NCBI RefSeq assembly: GCF_000948285.1
Contig: NZ_JYBP01000003.1
Coordinates: forward strand, 558,001 to 622,000
Source of the DNA: Geobacillus kaustophilus
Lineage (GTDB): Bacteria > Bacillota > Bacilli > Bacillales > Anoxybacillaceae
DNA length: 64,000 bases
Direction of reading: 5' to 3'
In this document: one piece after another, positions 16,552-25,589 of the stretch
Layout: each line of letters starts with the position of its first letter
Position numbering within the stretch: the stretch's first letter is position 1
Made by a program: the position numbers and the translations under genes
The notes under the pieces: generated by a model
Database searches by the model: none
Seen by the model: the letters and a program-made list of their open reading frames with translations, nothing else
What the model was told of the DNA's origin: nothing

Positions 16552-17472
16552 ATGGAAGCGGTGTGGGGAATTTTGCCGAAAACGGTCGCCGCCGCGTTGC
16601 AGCACCATCTTCCTTCATGCCGACGCGGAATTGAAGAAATCCGCATCCGCGTCTCCCGGCCGCTTGAGGTGATCGTCGACGGAACGGCCCGGTTGCTGCC
16701 GTATGAAGTGACGAAAGAAGACGCTGTGCAGTTGCTCAATAAATTGAGTCATTATTCGATCTATGCCATCGAAGAAGAGTTGAAGCGCGGATTTATGACG
16801 ATTGAAGGGGGGCATCGCGTTGGGCTGGCCGGCAAGGTCATTATGGAAGGCGGGAAAGTGAAAGCGATCCGCGATGTTTCCTCGTTTAACATTCGCATCG
16901 CCAAGGAACAGATCGGCATCGCCGAGCCGCTGATTCCGTATGTGTACGACGGCCGCTGGCGCCATACGATGATCATCGGCTCGCCGCAGACGGGAAAAAC
17001 GACGCTCCTGCGCGATGCCGCGCGCCTGATTAGCAGCGGGACGGGGCGCATTCCGGCGCAAAAGGTGGCGATCGTTGACGAACGTTCGGAAATCGCTGGC
17101 TGTGTGAAAGGGATTCCTCAGTTTTCGTTCGGCCCGCGCCTTGACGTGTTGGACGCCTGCCCGAAAGCGGAAGGGATGATGATGATGATCCGCTCGATGA
17201 GCCCTGATGTCATGATTGTCGACGAAATCGGGCGCGAGGAGGACAGCGAGGCAGTGCTTGAAGCGGCCAATGCTGGCGTCTCTGTATGGACGACTGTGCA
17301 CGGCCGCAACATCCAAGACGTCTGGCAGCGTCCGACGCTCGGCCCGGTGATGGAACAAAAGGTGTTTGAACGGTTTATTGAGCTGACGAACATTCCCCAT
17401 CCTGGCTCAATCCGACGCATTCTCGACGCTGGTGGAACGGTGCTGTATGAACGGGCGGTGGTTCATCGATGA
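16552..17472 (+). CDS. spoIIIAA: Stage III sporulation ATPase SpoIIIAA
   Basis: 306 residues (B. subtilis 307). A secretion-type ATPase of the SpoIIIA-SpoIIQ feeding-tube complex, made in the mother cell and needed to keep the engulfed forespore active. Walker A GSPQTGKTT (143-151), Walker B VMIVDEIGR, then TTVHGRN. N-terminal EEIRIRVSRP and GHRVGLAGK are conserved. Start chosen at the ATG behind GGGGGAGGGCC. Its stop overlaps the spoIIIAB start by 4 bp. Confidence 0.95.
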   Translation: MEAVWGILPKTVAAALQHHLPSCRRGIEEIRIRVSRPLEVIVDGTARLLPYEVTKEDAVQLLNKLSHYSIYAIEEELKRGFMTIEGGHRVGLAGKVIMEGGKVKAIRDVSSFNIRIAKEQIGIAEPLIPYVYDGRWRHTMIIGSPQTGKTTLLRDAARLISSGTGRIPAQKVAIVDERSEIAGCVKGIPQFSFGPRLDVLDACPKAEGMMMMIRSMSPDVMIVDEIGREEDSEAVLEAANAGVSVWTTVHGRNIQDVWQRPTLGPVMEQKVFERFIELTNIPHPGSIRRILDAGGTVLYERAVVHR

Positions 17473-17981
17473 AATGGTTTGGCGCTCTGTTGATTCTCTC
17501 CGCCTCAACATGGCTTGGGTTTGCCGCTGCCCGCGTGTTGCACGAGCGGCCGCGCCAGCTCCGCCAGCTGAAAGCGGCGCTGAGGGCGCTTGAGGCGGAA
17601 GTGATGTATGGCCATACGCTGCTTGCCGACGCCGCTATGCATCTCGCCCGGCAAACAGCCGCCCCCTTGTCCGAATTGTTCGAGCGGTTTGCCGCCGCGT
17701 TATGCACAGAAGAAACGAGCGCCGCCGAAGCATGGGAAAAAAGCTTGCGAGCCGTATGGGGAAAAACCGCTCTAAAGCAAGGTGAATTTGAAGTGATGAA
17801 ACAATTTGGCGCCACGCTTGGCCAATACGACCGGCTCACCCAGCAAAGGCAAATCGCGCTGGCGCTCGCCCATCTTGAGCGGGAGGAAGCGGAAGCGCTA
17901 GACAACCAGGCGCGCTACGCCAAGATGGCGAAAAGTTTAGGCGTGTTGGCCGGCCTGCTGCTCGTCATTTTACTCATGTAG
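17469..17981 (+). CDS. spoIIIAB: Stage III sporulation protein SpoIIIAB
   Basis: 170 residues. N-terminal membrane helix (LLILSASTWLGFAAA), long helical cytoplasmic domain, and a C-terminal helix (LGVLAGLLLVILLM). Resembles type II secretion GspF-like parts and is thought to contact the SpoIIIAA ATPase. ATGA overlap with spoIIIAA points to translational coupling. Confidence 0.95.
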   Translation: MKWFGALLILSASTWLGFAAARVLHERPRQLRQLKAALRALEAEVMYGHTLLADAAMHLARQTAAPLSELFERFAAALCTEETSAAEAWEKSLRAVWGKTALKQGEFEVMKQFGATLGQYDRLTQQRQIALALAHLEREEAEALDNQARYAKMAKSLGVLAGLLLVILLM

Positions 17982-17996
17982 ACAGGAGGCAGAATC

Positions 17997-18203
17997 ATGG
18001 GCATCGATGTCGATCTCATTTTGAAAATCGCCGGCGTCGGCATCGTCATCGCGTTTTTGCATACGGTGCTTGACCAGATGGGGCGGAAAGAATACGCCCA
18101 ATGGGTGACGCTGCTTGGCTTTATTTATATTCTGTTTATGGTCGCCTCAATCGTCAGCGATTTGTTTCAAAAAATTAAAGACGTTTTTCTGTTCCGCGGG
18201 TAG
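17997..18203 (+). CDS. spoIIIAC: Stage III sporulation protein SpoIIIAC
   Basis: 68 residues, two membrane helices (ILKIAGVGIVIAFLHTVL and WVTLLGFIYILFMVASIV) with a short loop containing QMGRKEYAQ. The size and sequence are typical of the family. ACAGGAGGC ribosome site. Part of the mother-cell membrane ring. Confidence 0.95.
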   Translation: MGIDVDLILKIAGVGIVIAFLHTVLDQMGRKEYAQWVTLLGFIYILFMVASIVSDLFQKIKDVFLFRG

Positions 18204-18215
18204 GGGGGATCGGCC

Positions 18216-18611
18216 ATTGACATTTTGCAAATCGTCGGCCTCGGGTTGATTGCGACGTTTTTGGTCGTGCTGCTGCAGGAACAAAAGTCGAATCTCGCCT
18301 TTTTGTTGACCGTGTTTGTGGGCTGCACCATTTTTCTGTTGTTGGTCGATCAAATCAGCAGCATTTTGGCGATGTTGCGAAAAATGGCGGAAGGCGCCCA
18401 TATTCAGATGGTGTATTTAGAGACGATGCTGAAAATCATCGGCATTGCCTACATTGCCGAGTTCGCCGCGCAAATTTCCAAAGACGCCGGCCAAGGGGCG
18501 ATCGCCGCCAAAATTGAGCTCGGCGGCAAAATCGTCATTTTGGCGCTGGCTGTTCCGATTTTGACCGCGATCATTGAAGCGGTCATCGGCCTCATCCCGT
18601 CGGCGCGCTAA
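18216..18611 (+). CDS. spoIIIAD: Stage III sporulation protein SpoIIIAD (apparent ATT start)
   Basis: About 131 residues (B. subtilis 133), three or four membrane helices; paralog-like to SpoIIIAC and a member of the same membrane complex. The only start consistent with the family N-terminus (xDILQIVGLGLIATF) and with the GGGGGG ribosome site (seven bases away) is an ATT codon. No ATG, GTG or TTG lies between the in-frame stop at 18201 and this position; the first ordinary start, TTG at 18225, is 16 bases from the ribosome site and would remove three conserved residues. Confidence 0.9.
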   Translation: MDILQIVGLGLIATFLVVLLQEQKSNLAFLLTVFVGCTIFLLLVDQISSILAMLRKMAEGAHIQMVYLETMLKIIGIAYIAEFAAQISKDAGQGAIAAKIELGGKIVILALAVPILTAIIEAVIGLIPSAR

Positions 18612-18624
18612 AGGAGGGAACGGA

Positions 18625-19788
18625 TTGAAGCGAACAGCGTTCCTTATTGTCGGGCTGATTTCTCTCTTTTTTTGTCCGTTGGTCGTACAAGCCGCAAGCG
18701 ATGGACCGTCGGTCAGCGAGCAGCTTGCTCAGCTCGATGTGAGCGATATCCGCCGCTATTGGGAAACGATCGTCAGCGAGTATGGCGGGTTTTTGCCGGA
18801 AAGCGAGAAAGGGCCGCTCACCGATTTTTTAAGCGGCGACAAGCAATGGTCGCCGGCTGAATGGCTGAAGGCGCTCGCCCGCTATTTGTTTTATGAACTG
18901 CAGGTGAACGGCAAACTGCTCGGCACGCTCATTTTGCTTGCTGTCTTCAGCACGGTGCTGCAATCGCTGCAAAATGCATTCGCTCAGCAGGAAGTAAGCA
19001 AAATCGCCCAGGCGGTCGTCTATATGGTGCTCTTGTTGATAGCCTTAAACAGCTTTCGCCTCGCGGCGGATTATGCGCTTGAGGCGGTGCGGACGATGAG
19101 CCATTTCATCATCGCCCTCGTTCCGCTGCTGCTCGCCCTGCTCGCCACTTCCGGCGGGGTCGCATCGGCGGCGTTTTTCCACCCGCTCATTTTGTTTGTG
19201 ATGAACACCACCGGCACGATCGTTGAATACGTCACCTTGCCGCTTTTGCTTCTGGCTGCGCTGCTTTCTGTCGTCAGCACGCTCAGCGACCGTTACAAGG
19301 CGACTCAGCTCGCCGATTTGTTCAACAAAGCTGCCCTCGGTTTGCTCGGTCTCATTTTGACCGTGTTCCTTGGCGTCATGTCCGTGCGCGGAGCGACAGC
19401 GGCCGTGGCTGACGGCGTAGCGCTTCGGGCGGCGAAATTTGTCACCGGCAATTTCATCCCGGTCGTCGGCAAGCTGTTCACCGATGCCGCCGATACGGTC
19501 GTCGCCGCTTCCATGCTGTTGAAAAATACTGTCGGGTTGGTCGGGGCGGCGATTTTGCTAATGATCGCCATCTTTCCAGCGGTGAAAATTTTCGCCGTCG
19601 TCATCGTCTACAAACTATCGGCTGCTCTTCTGCAGCCGCTTGGCGGCGGACCGGTATTGTCCTGCCTCAACATCATCGGCAAAAGCATCGCCTACGTGCT
19701 GGCGGCGCTGCTCATTGTGTCGCTCATGTTTTTCTTAAGCCTCACCGTCATGGTGATGGCCGGGAACATTACGATGATGGTCCGCTAG
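18625..19788 (+). CDS. spoIIIAE: Stage III sporulation protein SpoIIIAE
   Basis: 387 residues. Cleavable-type signal sequence (FLIVGLISLFFCPLVVQAA), a soluble stretch, then seven or so membrane helices over residues 110-385. Large channel-like component of the SpoIIIA complex. TTG start behind AAGGAGGGAACGGA; an upstream in-frame extension would overlap spoIIIAD and has no ribosome site. Confidence 0.95.
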   Translation: MKRTAFLIVGLISLFFCPLVVQAASDGPSVSEQLAQLDVSDIRRYWETIVSEYGGFLPESEKGPLTDFLSGDKQWSPAEWLKALARYLFYELQVNGKLLGTLILLAVFSTVLQSLQNAFAQQEVSKIAQAVVYMVLLLIALNSFRLAADYALEAVRTMSHFIIALVPLLLALLATSGGVASAAFFHPLILFVMNTTGTIVEYVTLPLLLLAALLSVVSTLSDRYKATQLADLFNKAALGLLGLILTVFLGVMSVRGATAAVADGVALRAAKFVTGNFIPVVGKLFTDAADTVVAASMLLKNTVGLVGAAILLMIAIFPAVKIFAVVIVYKLSAALLQPLGGGPVLSCLNIIGKSIAYVLAALLIVSLMFFLSLTVMVMAGNITMMVR

Positions 19789-19798
19789 GGGGAGCGCT

Positions 19799-20410
19799 AT
19801 GCAGCTAGTCATTGAGTGGGTGACAAACATCATTTTGTTTTTGTTGTTTGCTGTCATCATCGATTTTTTGCTACCGTCGGGGACGATGCAAAAATACGTG
19901 AAAATGGCTGTCGGGCTTATGCTCGTTCTCGTGATGCTTGCTCCGGTGCTCCGGCTCGCTTCCGTTGATCCCGAGCAGCTCATCGCGTCGGCGCTCGTCC
20001 ATTTTTCCAACGGTCGTGAGGGGGAAGAGGCAATAAAAAATCAAATCGAACAGCAGAAAAAAGAAATACAAGCCTCGCAACGCGCATATATTTTAAAACA
20101 AATGGCTGTCCAGCTCGAAAACGATGTCAATGAGGAGTTGATGGAAAAGTATGGGCTGAAAGCGGATGTCAACGTTTACGCCAAGCCAGGCGACGACTGG
20201 CGCATGCCGGATGACATCAAGACGATTGAGGTCGTCCTTTCGAAACAGAAGTCATCCGGTTCGGTGGAACCGGTTGTCATCGATACGACGAAGCCGCCGG
20301 CTTTGCCGGAGGGCGATGCTTCGCTGGCAGAGGAGGTGCGCGCTTTTCTCGCCGGCCGATGGGAAATCGATGAAGATAAAATTGACGTGCAATTTAGGGG
20401 GAGGGAATAG
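19799..20410 (+). CDS. spoIIIAF: Stage III sporulation protein SpoIIIAF
   Basis: 203 residues. Two N-terminal membrane helices (IILFLLFAVIIDFLL and MAVGLMLVLVMLAPVL), then a coiled-coil linker (EEAIKNQIEQQKKEIQ) and a ring-building domain in the intermembrane space. GGGGGAGCGCT ribosome site; ten bases after spoIIIAE. Confidence 0.94.
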   Translation: MQLVIEWVTNIILFLLFAVIIDFLLPSGTMQKYVKMAVGLMLVLVMLAPVLRLASVDPEQLIASALVHFSNGREGEEAIKNQIEQQKKEIQASQRAYILKQMAVQLENDVNEELMEKYGLKADVNVYAKPGDDWRMPDDIKTIEVVLSKQKSSGSVEPVVIDTTKPPALPEGDASLAEEVRAFLAGRWEIDEDKIDVQFRGRE

Positions 20411-20415
20411 GGGGG

Positions 20416-21054
20416 ATGCTGCCGCACATCAAACGGCTCTTTTCTTCATCACCGAAAGACGGGGGAGGAGAAGGAGCGCAGAAAAAATGGCCGTTTTCGT
20501 ACGTCATCGTCCTGCTGTTGGCCGGGGTCGCCTTGATGGCGGCAAGCCATTGGACGAACAATGGGGAGGAGGCTGCATCAAAATCTTCCGCCGGGCATCC
20601 GTCCGCTCCAGCCGAGCCGGCATTCCTGGCAAGCAAGGAGACGAAGGAAAAAGTGATCGCCGCCTATGAGGAGCGGTACGAAAAAGAACTGAAAGCCGCG
20701 CTCGAGGCGATTGAAGGGGTGGACGATGTCACCGTCGTCGTCAATCTCGATTCAACGGAGCTGAAACTGTACGAGAAGAAGCGTTCCACCCAACAGCAAA
20801 CGACCGAAGAGAGCGACAAGGAAGGCGGGAAGCGGACGATCGAAAACGAGTCGACCAATGAAGAAGTCATCATTATTCATAACGGCGAAGAAGAAACGCC
20901 GCTTGTCGTCGCCACGAAAAAGCCGGACATCCGCGGCGTTCTCGTTGTCGCCAAAGGGGCGGACAATTTGCAAATCAAAAAATGGATCGTCGAGGCGGTG
21001 ACGCGCGTGTTAAACGTTCCGAGCTACCGCGTCGCTGTCTTGCCGAAAAAATGA
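20416..21054 (+). CDS. spoIIIAG: Stage III sporulation protein SpoIIIAG
   Basis: 212 residues. One membrane helix (YVIVLLLAGVALMAASHW), then a ring-building domain split by a charged insertion (TQQQTTEESDKEGGKRTIE), as in B. subtilis SpoIIIAG, which forms a 30-mer ring in the space between the two spore membranes. Five bases after spoIIIAF. Confidence 0.95.
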   Translation: MLPHIKRLFSSSPKDGGGEGAQKKWPFSYVIVLLLAGVALMAASHWTNNGEEAASKSSAGHPSAPAEPAFLASKETKEKVIAAYEERYEKELKAALEAIEGVDDVTVVVNLDSTELKLYEKKRSTQQQTTEESDKEGGKRTIENESTNEEVIIIHNGEEETPLVVATKKPDIRGVLVVAKGADNLQIKKWIVEAVTRVLNVPSYRVAVLPKK

Positions 21055-21077
21055 CCGGGTAAGGGGAGGAGATCGGC

Positions 21078-21629
21078 ATGTTGAAAAAACAAACCGTATG
21101 GCTGTTGACGATGTTGAGCTTGGTCGTTGTGCTGTCGGTCTATTACGTGACAGCGCCAAAAAATATGAACGACAGTCCGGCCTTTACCGCCAATAAGAAA
21201 ACGGAAAAAGCAACCGATCAGCCGAGCGTCGCTGTCGAAGAGGCGAAAAAGCCGTCCGCGTCTGGCGGAACGGGCGACGACTTGTTTACAGCGCTGCGCA
21301 TGAAAATTGAGGATGAACGGAGCCGGCTGCGCGATGAGCTGAACGCCATTGTCGCTTCAGCGAACGCGACGGCGGAAGAAAAAAATGAAGCGCTCGACAA
21401 AATTGAAAAATTGCAAGCATTGTCCGAAAAAGAAGCCACGTTGGAGACGCTCATCAAATCGAAAGGCGGTTATGAAGACGTGCTCGTGCGCGCCGATGAC
21501 AACCAAGTGCGCGTGACGATCAAAGCGAAACAAAGCTCAGCTAAATCGGCGAATGAAGTCATTCATATGGTGAAAAAAGAAATACCCGATGCTGAATACG
21601 TGACGGTTGAGTTTCAGCCGGCTGGATGA
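21078..21629 (+). CDS. spoIIIAH: Stage III sporulation protein SpoIIIAH
   Basis: 183 residues. One membrane helix (VWLLTMLSLVVVLSVYYVT), a low-complexity linker and a C-terminal ring-building (EscJ/PrgK-like) domain. In B. subtilis it binds forespore SpoIIQ to form the channel across the intermembrane space. Last gene of the operon; terminator follows. Confidence 0.95.
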   Translation: MLKKQTVWLLTMLSLVVVLSVYYVTAPKNMNDSPAFTANKKTEKATDQPSVAVEEAKKPSASGGTGDDLFTALRMKIEDERSRLRDELNAIVASANATAEEKNEALDKIEKLQALSEKEATLETLIKSKGGYEDVLVRADDNQVRVTIKAKQSSAKSANEVIHMVKKEIPDAEYVTVEFQPAG

Positions 21630-21633
21630 ACGC

Positions 21634-21660
21634 GCTGCTCTTTAGGGCAGCTTCTTTTTT
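21634..21660 (+). terminator. Terminator of the spoIIIA operon
   Basis: GCTGC stem with GGCAGC, seven-base loop, then CTTCTTTTTT. Confidence 0.75.
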
Positions 21661-21673
21661 GCGCAAAAGTCTT

Positions 21674-21701
21674 TTGTTTGTCCTACTGTTGTGTGTATAA
21701 T
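21674..21701 (+). promoter_or_regulatory. Sigma-A promoter of accB
   Basis: TTGTTT (21674-21679), 16 bp, TATAAT (21696-21701), about 70 bases before the accB start. It follows the spoIIIA terminator, so accBC has its own vegetative promoter. Confidence 0.65.
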
Positions 21702-21771
21702 CGTTATGAACACATTTGAAACCGCCTGCCAGGAACGGGCTGCACGATACTTGGAGAAAGGTGTGAGATCG

Positions 21772-22302
21772 ATGAAAATTCAAGAAATCCGTGAATTGAT
21801 CCGTTTGGTCGACCAGTCCTCGATTGACGAATTCGTATACGAACAAGGCGAAACAAAAGTACATATGAAAAAAGGAACGGCTGCTGTTGCCGTTGCGTCG
21901 GCTGCGGCCGCACAGACGGCGGTCGCGCCGCCGGCGCCTGCCGCTCCGGCAGCGGTCGAACCGGCTCCAGCTGCTCCCGTTCAAGCAGCGGCCTCGGAAG
22001 CGCCGGCACCGAAAGCGGAAACGCCGGTGGTCAAAGAAGCAAAGCCGGCTGTGGAAAGCAATTTGCATCAAATTACGTCGCCGATGGTCGGCACGTTCTA
22101 CGCAGCGCCGGCGCCGGACAAGCCGCCGTATGTGAAGCCGGGCGACAAAGTGAAAAAAGATACGGTCGTTTGCATCATCGAGGCGATGAAGCTGTTTAAT
22201 GAAATTGAAGCGGAAGTCGATGGCGAAATTGTCGAGGTGCTCGTGCAAAACGGCCAGCTCGTTGAATATGGCCAGCCGTTGTTTTTAGTCAAGCCTGAAT
22301 AA
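21772..22302 (+). CDS. accB: Biotin carboxyl carrier protein of acetyl-CoA carboxylase
   Basis: 176 residues. Carries biotin between the carboxylase (AccC) and the transferase in malonyl-CoA synthesis, the first step of fatty-acid synthesis. Biotin lysine K140 in [16 protein letters not shown]; the Pro/Ala-rich linker (residues about 40-85) is longer than in B. subtilis (159 residues). Start at [10 protein letters not shown], the family N-terminus; in-frame codons upstream lack a ribosome site. Confidence 0.96.
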   Translation: MKIQEIRELIRLVDQSSIDEFVYEQGETKVHMKKGTAAVAVASAAAAQTAVAPPAPAAPAAVEPAPAAPVQAAASEAPAPKAETPVVKEAKPAVESNLHQITSPMVGTFYAAPAPDKPPYVKPGDKVKKDTVVCIIEAMKLFNEIEAEVDGEIVEVLVQNGQLVEYGQPLFLVKPE

Positions 22303-22317
22303 GGGAGAGAACGGACG

Positions 22318-23673
22318 ATGATCAAAAAAGTGTTGGTGGCGAACCGCGGGGAAATCGCCGTCCGCATCATCCGCGCCTGCCGCGAGCTTGGGATTGAGAC
22401 GGTCGCTGTCTTTTCGCAAGCCGACCGCGACGCCTTGCACGTGCAGCTGGCTGATGAGGCGTACTGCATAGGGCCGACCGCTTCGAAAGACAGCTATTTA
22501 AATTTCACAAACATTATGACCGTCGCCACGCTGACTGGCTGTGACGCCATCCACCCCGGTTACGGGTTTTTGGCGGAAAATGAAGCGTTCGCCGAGCTGT
22601 GCCGTGAATGCAACGTGACATTTATCGGCCCAAGTCCGGAAGCGATTGCAAAAATGGGCATTAAAGACATCGCTCGCGAGACGATGCGCGAGGCGGGGGT
22701 GCCGATCGTGCCTGGGTCGCGCGGGATTATCGAAAGCCTTGATGAGGCGCGGGCGATTGCCGAAGAGATCGGCTATCCGGTCATCATTAAAGCGACGGCC
22801 GGCGGCGGCGGGAAAGGAATCCGCGTCGCCCGCGACGAAGGCGAGCTCGTCAAAGGCATCAACATCACCCAGCAGGAAGCGGCGACGGCGTTTGGCAACC
22901 CAGGCGTCTATATTGAAAAATATATCGAAGATTTCCGCCATGTCGAAATTCAAGTGCTCGCTGACTCGTACGGCAATACGATTCATCTCGGCGAGCGCGA
23001 CTGCTCGATCCAGCGCCGGCTGCAAAAACTGGTCGAGGAAGCGCCGTCGCCGGCCCTTGACAACGAAATGCGCCGGAAGATGGGCGAGGCGGCGGTCAAG
23101 GCGGCGAAAGCGGTCAACTACACCGGCGCCGGTACGGTTGAATTTATTTATGACCACCGGAACAAACAATTTTATTTCATGGAGATGAATACGCGCATTC
23201 AAGTCGAGCATCCGGTCACTGAACTGATCACCGGCATCGATTTGGTCAAGGAGCAAATCCGCATCGCCGCCGGTGAAAAGCTGTCGATCACCCAAGAGGA
23301 CGTCGCGTTTAACGGCTGGGCGATCGAGTGCCGGATCAACGCCGAAAATCCAGCGAAAAACTTTATGCCGTCGCCGGGGAAAATCGCCATGTACCTGCCG
23401 CCGGGCGGCCCGGGCGTGCGCGTCGATTCTGCCGCCTATCCAGGCTATACGATCCCGCCGTATTATGATTCGATGATCGCCAAATTGATCGTTCATGCGC
23501 CGACGCGTGCGGAAGCGATCGCCCGCATGCGACGGGCGCTTTCGGAGTTTATCATTGAAGGCATTCATACAACGATTCCGTTCCACATAAAATTAATGGA
23601 GCATGAGAAATTTCAAAGCGGTGAGTTTAATACGAAGTTTTTGGAGTTATATGATATTATGAAGGCGGAATAG
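22318..23673 (+). CDS. accC: Biotin carboxylase of acetyl-CoA carboxylase
   Basis: 451 residues. ATP-dependent carboxylation of biotin on AccB. ATP-grasp landmarks: [14 protein letters not shown] at the N-terminus, [31 protein letters not shown] and [14 protein letters not shown]. Complete and colinear with the family. AGGGAGAG ribosome site, 15 bases after accB. Confidence 0.97.
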   Translation: MIKKVLVANRGEIAVRIIRACRELGIETVAVFSQADRDALHVQLADEAYCIGPTASKDSYLNFTNIMTVATLTGCDAIHPGYGFLAENEAFAELCRECNVTFIGPSPEAIAKMGIKDIARETMREAGVPIVPGSRGIIESLDEARAIAEEIGYPVIIKATAGGGGKGIRVARDEGELVKGINITQQEAATAFGNPGVYIEKYIEDFRHVEIQVLADSYGNTIHLGERDCSIQRRLQKLVEEAPSPALDNEMRRKMGEAAVKAAKAVNYTGAGTVEFIYDHRNKQFYFMEMNTRIQVEHPVTELITGIDLVKEQIRIAAGEKLSITQEDVAFNGWAIECRINAENPAKNFMPSPGKIAMYLPPGGPGVRVDSAAYPGYTIPPYYDSMIAKLIVHAPTRAEAIARMRRALSEFIIEGIHTTIPFHIKLMEHEKFQSGEFNTKFLELYDIMKAE

Positions 23674-23683
23674 GAGGTGCCTT

Positions 23684-24085
23684 ATGTCTGAGCATGTTTT
23701 TGAAACAGAGCAAGCGTACCCGGCGCTTGGCAAGGTGGAAATTGCACCGGAAGTGATTGAGGTGATCGCTGGCATCGCGGCGTCAGAAGTCGACGGCATC
23801 GCGCAAATGCGCGGCAATTTCGCCGCCGGCGTCGCCGAACGGTTTGGAAAGAAACACCATGGAAAAGGCGTCAAGGTTGATTTGCGCGACGACGGCGTCG
23901 TCATCGATCTTTATTGCCTCGTCCAGTTTGGCGCATCGATTCCGAACGTGGCGAAAAAGGTGCAGGAAAATGTGCGCCAGGCGCTTTGGAACATGACCGG
24001 CCTCGAGGCGAGCGAAGTGAACGTTCATATCGTCGGCATCCAGTTTGAGGGCGGCAAGCAGGAACAAGGCGTGGTCGAACAGTGA
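23684..24085 (+). CDS. yqhY: Asp23/Gls24-family protein YqhY
   Basis: 133 residues. The Asp23 domain is seen in GKVEIAPEVIEVIAGIAASEVDGIAQMRG and the later VNVHIVGI strand. Co-occurs with accBC in Firmicutes; in B. subtilis loss of yqhY disturbs acetyl-CoA carboxylase control and is harmful, so a regulatory link to malonyl-CoA supply is the family knowledge here. TAGGAGGTGCC ribosome site, ten bases after accC; same operon. Confidence 0.92.
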   Translation: MSEHVFETEQAYPALGKVEIAPEVIEVIAGIAASEVDGIAQMRGNFAAGVAERFGKKHHGKGVKVDLRDDGVVIDLYCLVQFGASIPNVAKKVQENVRQALWNMTGLEASEVNVHIVGIQFEGGKQEQGVVEQ

Positions 24086-24091
24086 TCTCGC

Positions 24092-24130
24092 AAGGCAGTT
24101 GCTTTTTCGGCGGCTGCCTTTTGTTTTTTT
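24092..24130 (+). terminator. Terminator after yqhY
   Basis: AAGGCAG/CTGCCTT stem with a TTTTGTTTTTTT tail. Confidence 0.85.
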
Positions 24131-24274
24131 GGACAAAGTTTGTTATTGTAATGAACGAGGCCGTTATGGCGCTGCCAACGGCAACACGAATGATTTGTGG
24201 GAAAAGGGTGGTTTTTTCCGAAAAATATGATATGATTTCATTGTGAATGTTCGTTTTTGGAAAGGGGGACCGCT

Positions 24275-24664
24275 ATGAAGCGGCATGAAGCACGGGAAAA
24301 GGCGTTGCAGGCGCTGTTTCAAATCGATGTCGGACACATTCCTCCAGACGAGGCGCTCCACAATGTCACGGGCGGCGACATCGACCCGTTTTTGCGCCAG
24401 CTCGTCTTTGGCGTCGTCGAGCACCAGGAAGAGATTGACGAGCTGTTGCGCGCCAATTTGGAAAAATGGACGCTTGAACGTGTCGCCAACGTTGACCGCG
24501 CCATTTTGCGCATGGCGACGTACGAGATGAAATACGCCGATGATGTGCCGGTAAGCGTCAGCCTCGATGAGGCGGTCGAGCTGGCGAAAAAATTCGGCGA
24601 TTGGAAATCCGGAAGTTTTGTCAACGGCGTGCTTTCGAAAGTGAAGGCGGCGCTGCAAAAATAA
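24275..24664 (+). CDS. nusB: Transcription antitermination factor NusB
   Basis: 129 residues. Binds boxA of rRNA leaders with NusE (S10) to prevent early termination. All-helical fold with [14 protein letters not shown] at the start, [13 protein letters not shown] and FVNGVLSKV at the end. I chose the ATG behind AAAGGGGGACCGCT; an earlier in-frame start lacks a site. A tandem TATGAT lies about 45 bases upstream as the likely -10. Confidence 0.95.
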   Translation: MKRHEAREKALQALFQIDVGHIPPDEALHNVTGGDIDPFLRQLVFGVVEHQEEIDELLRANLEKWTLERVANVDRAILRMATYEMKYADDVPVSVSLDEAVELAKKFGDWKSGSFVNGVLSKVKAALQK

Positions 24665-24723
24665 AACCGGCTGCATCGCGGGCTGATCTCGAATGATGAA
24701 CGAGGAGAGGGGAACGAAACACG

Positions 24724-25578
24724 ATGACAGCACAAATCATTAGCGGAACGGAGATGGCGAGAACGATTCGCACCGCATTGGCGGATCAAGCCGCACAGTT
24801 GAAAGCGGAGGGCGTTGAGCCGGGGCTGGCCGTCATTCTAGTCGGCGACGATCCGGCGTCGCATTCGTATGTAAAAGGAAAACAAAAAGCGTGCGCCGAG
24901 GTCGGCATTCGCTCGTTCCTTTACACGTTTCCAGCGGCGATCGACGAAGAGACGCTGCTTGCGAAAATCCGCGAGTTAAACGTCGATCCAGCGGTGCACG
25001 GCATTTTAGTGCAGCTGCCGCTGCCGGATCACATTTGCGAATGGTCGGTTATTGAAACGATCGCACCGGAAAAAGATGTCGATGGGTTTCACCCGATCAA
25101 TGTCGGAAAAATGATGATCGGCCAACGGGCGTTTCTCCCGTGCACTCCGCATGGCATTTTAGTGATGGTGCAATCGGCCGGCATTGACATCGCCGGCAAG
25201 CACGTTGTCGTCGTCGGCCGAAGCAACATCGTCGGCAAACCGGTTGGCCAGCTGTTTTTGCACGAACATGCCACCGTCACCTACACTCACTCGAAAACGC
25301 CGGATTTGGCCGCCATCACTCGGCAGGCGGACATTTTGATCGTCGCTGTCGGCAAGGCGCGCCTCATCGGCCCGGAACACATCAAGCCCGGGGCGGTCGT
25401 CATCGACGTCGGCGTCAACCGGCTTGAGAACGGCAAATTGTGCGGCGATGTCGATTTTGACGCTGTAAAAGAAGTGGCTGGCTATATGACGCCTGTGCCG
25501 GGTGGAGTCGGGCCGATGACGATTACGATGCTCTTGCACAACACGATTGAAGCGGCACGGCAGCTGGCCGCAAAGTGA
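24724..25578 (+). CDS. folD: Methylenetetrahydrofolate dehydrogenase/cyclohydrolase FolD
   Basis: 284 residues. Interconverts methylene-, methenyl- and formyl-tetrahydrofolate with NADP. SHSYVKGKQKACAEVGI contains the catalytic lysine, LPLPDH and KDVDGFHP mark the folate site, VVGRSNIVGKPVGQLF the nucleotide loop and PVPGGVGPMTI the C-terminal signature. Full length. Confidence 0.96.
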   Translation: MTAQIISGTEMARTIRTALADQAAQLKAEGVEPGLAVILVGDDPASHSYVKGKQKACAEVGIRSFLYTFPAAIDEETLLAKIRELNVDPAVHGILVQLPLPDHICEWSVIETIAPEKDVDGFHPINVGKMMIGQRAFLPCTPHGILVMVQSAGIDIAGKHVVVVGRSNIVGKPVGQLFLHEHATVTYTHSKTPDLAAITRQADILIVAVGKARLIGPEHIKPGAVVIDVGVNRLENGKLCGDVDFDAVKEVAGYMTPVPGGVGPMTITMLLHNTIEAARQLAAK

Positions 25579-25589
25579 GGGCAGGATCA

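Noticed and set aside
22498-23586. 362-codon minus-strand frame inside accC
   Set aside because: Antisense shadow of biotin carboxylase; arginine/aspartate-rich composition typical of reverse-frame artefacts.
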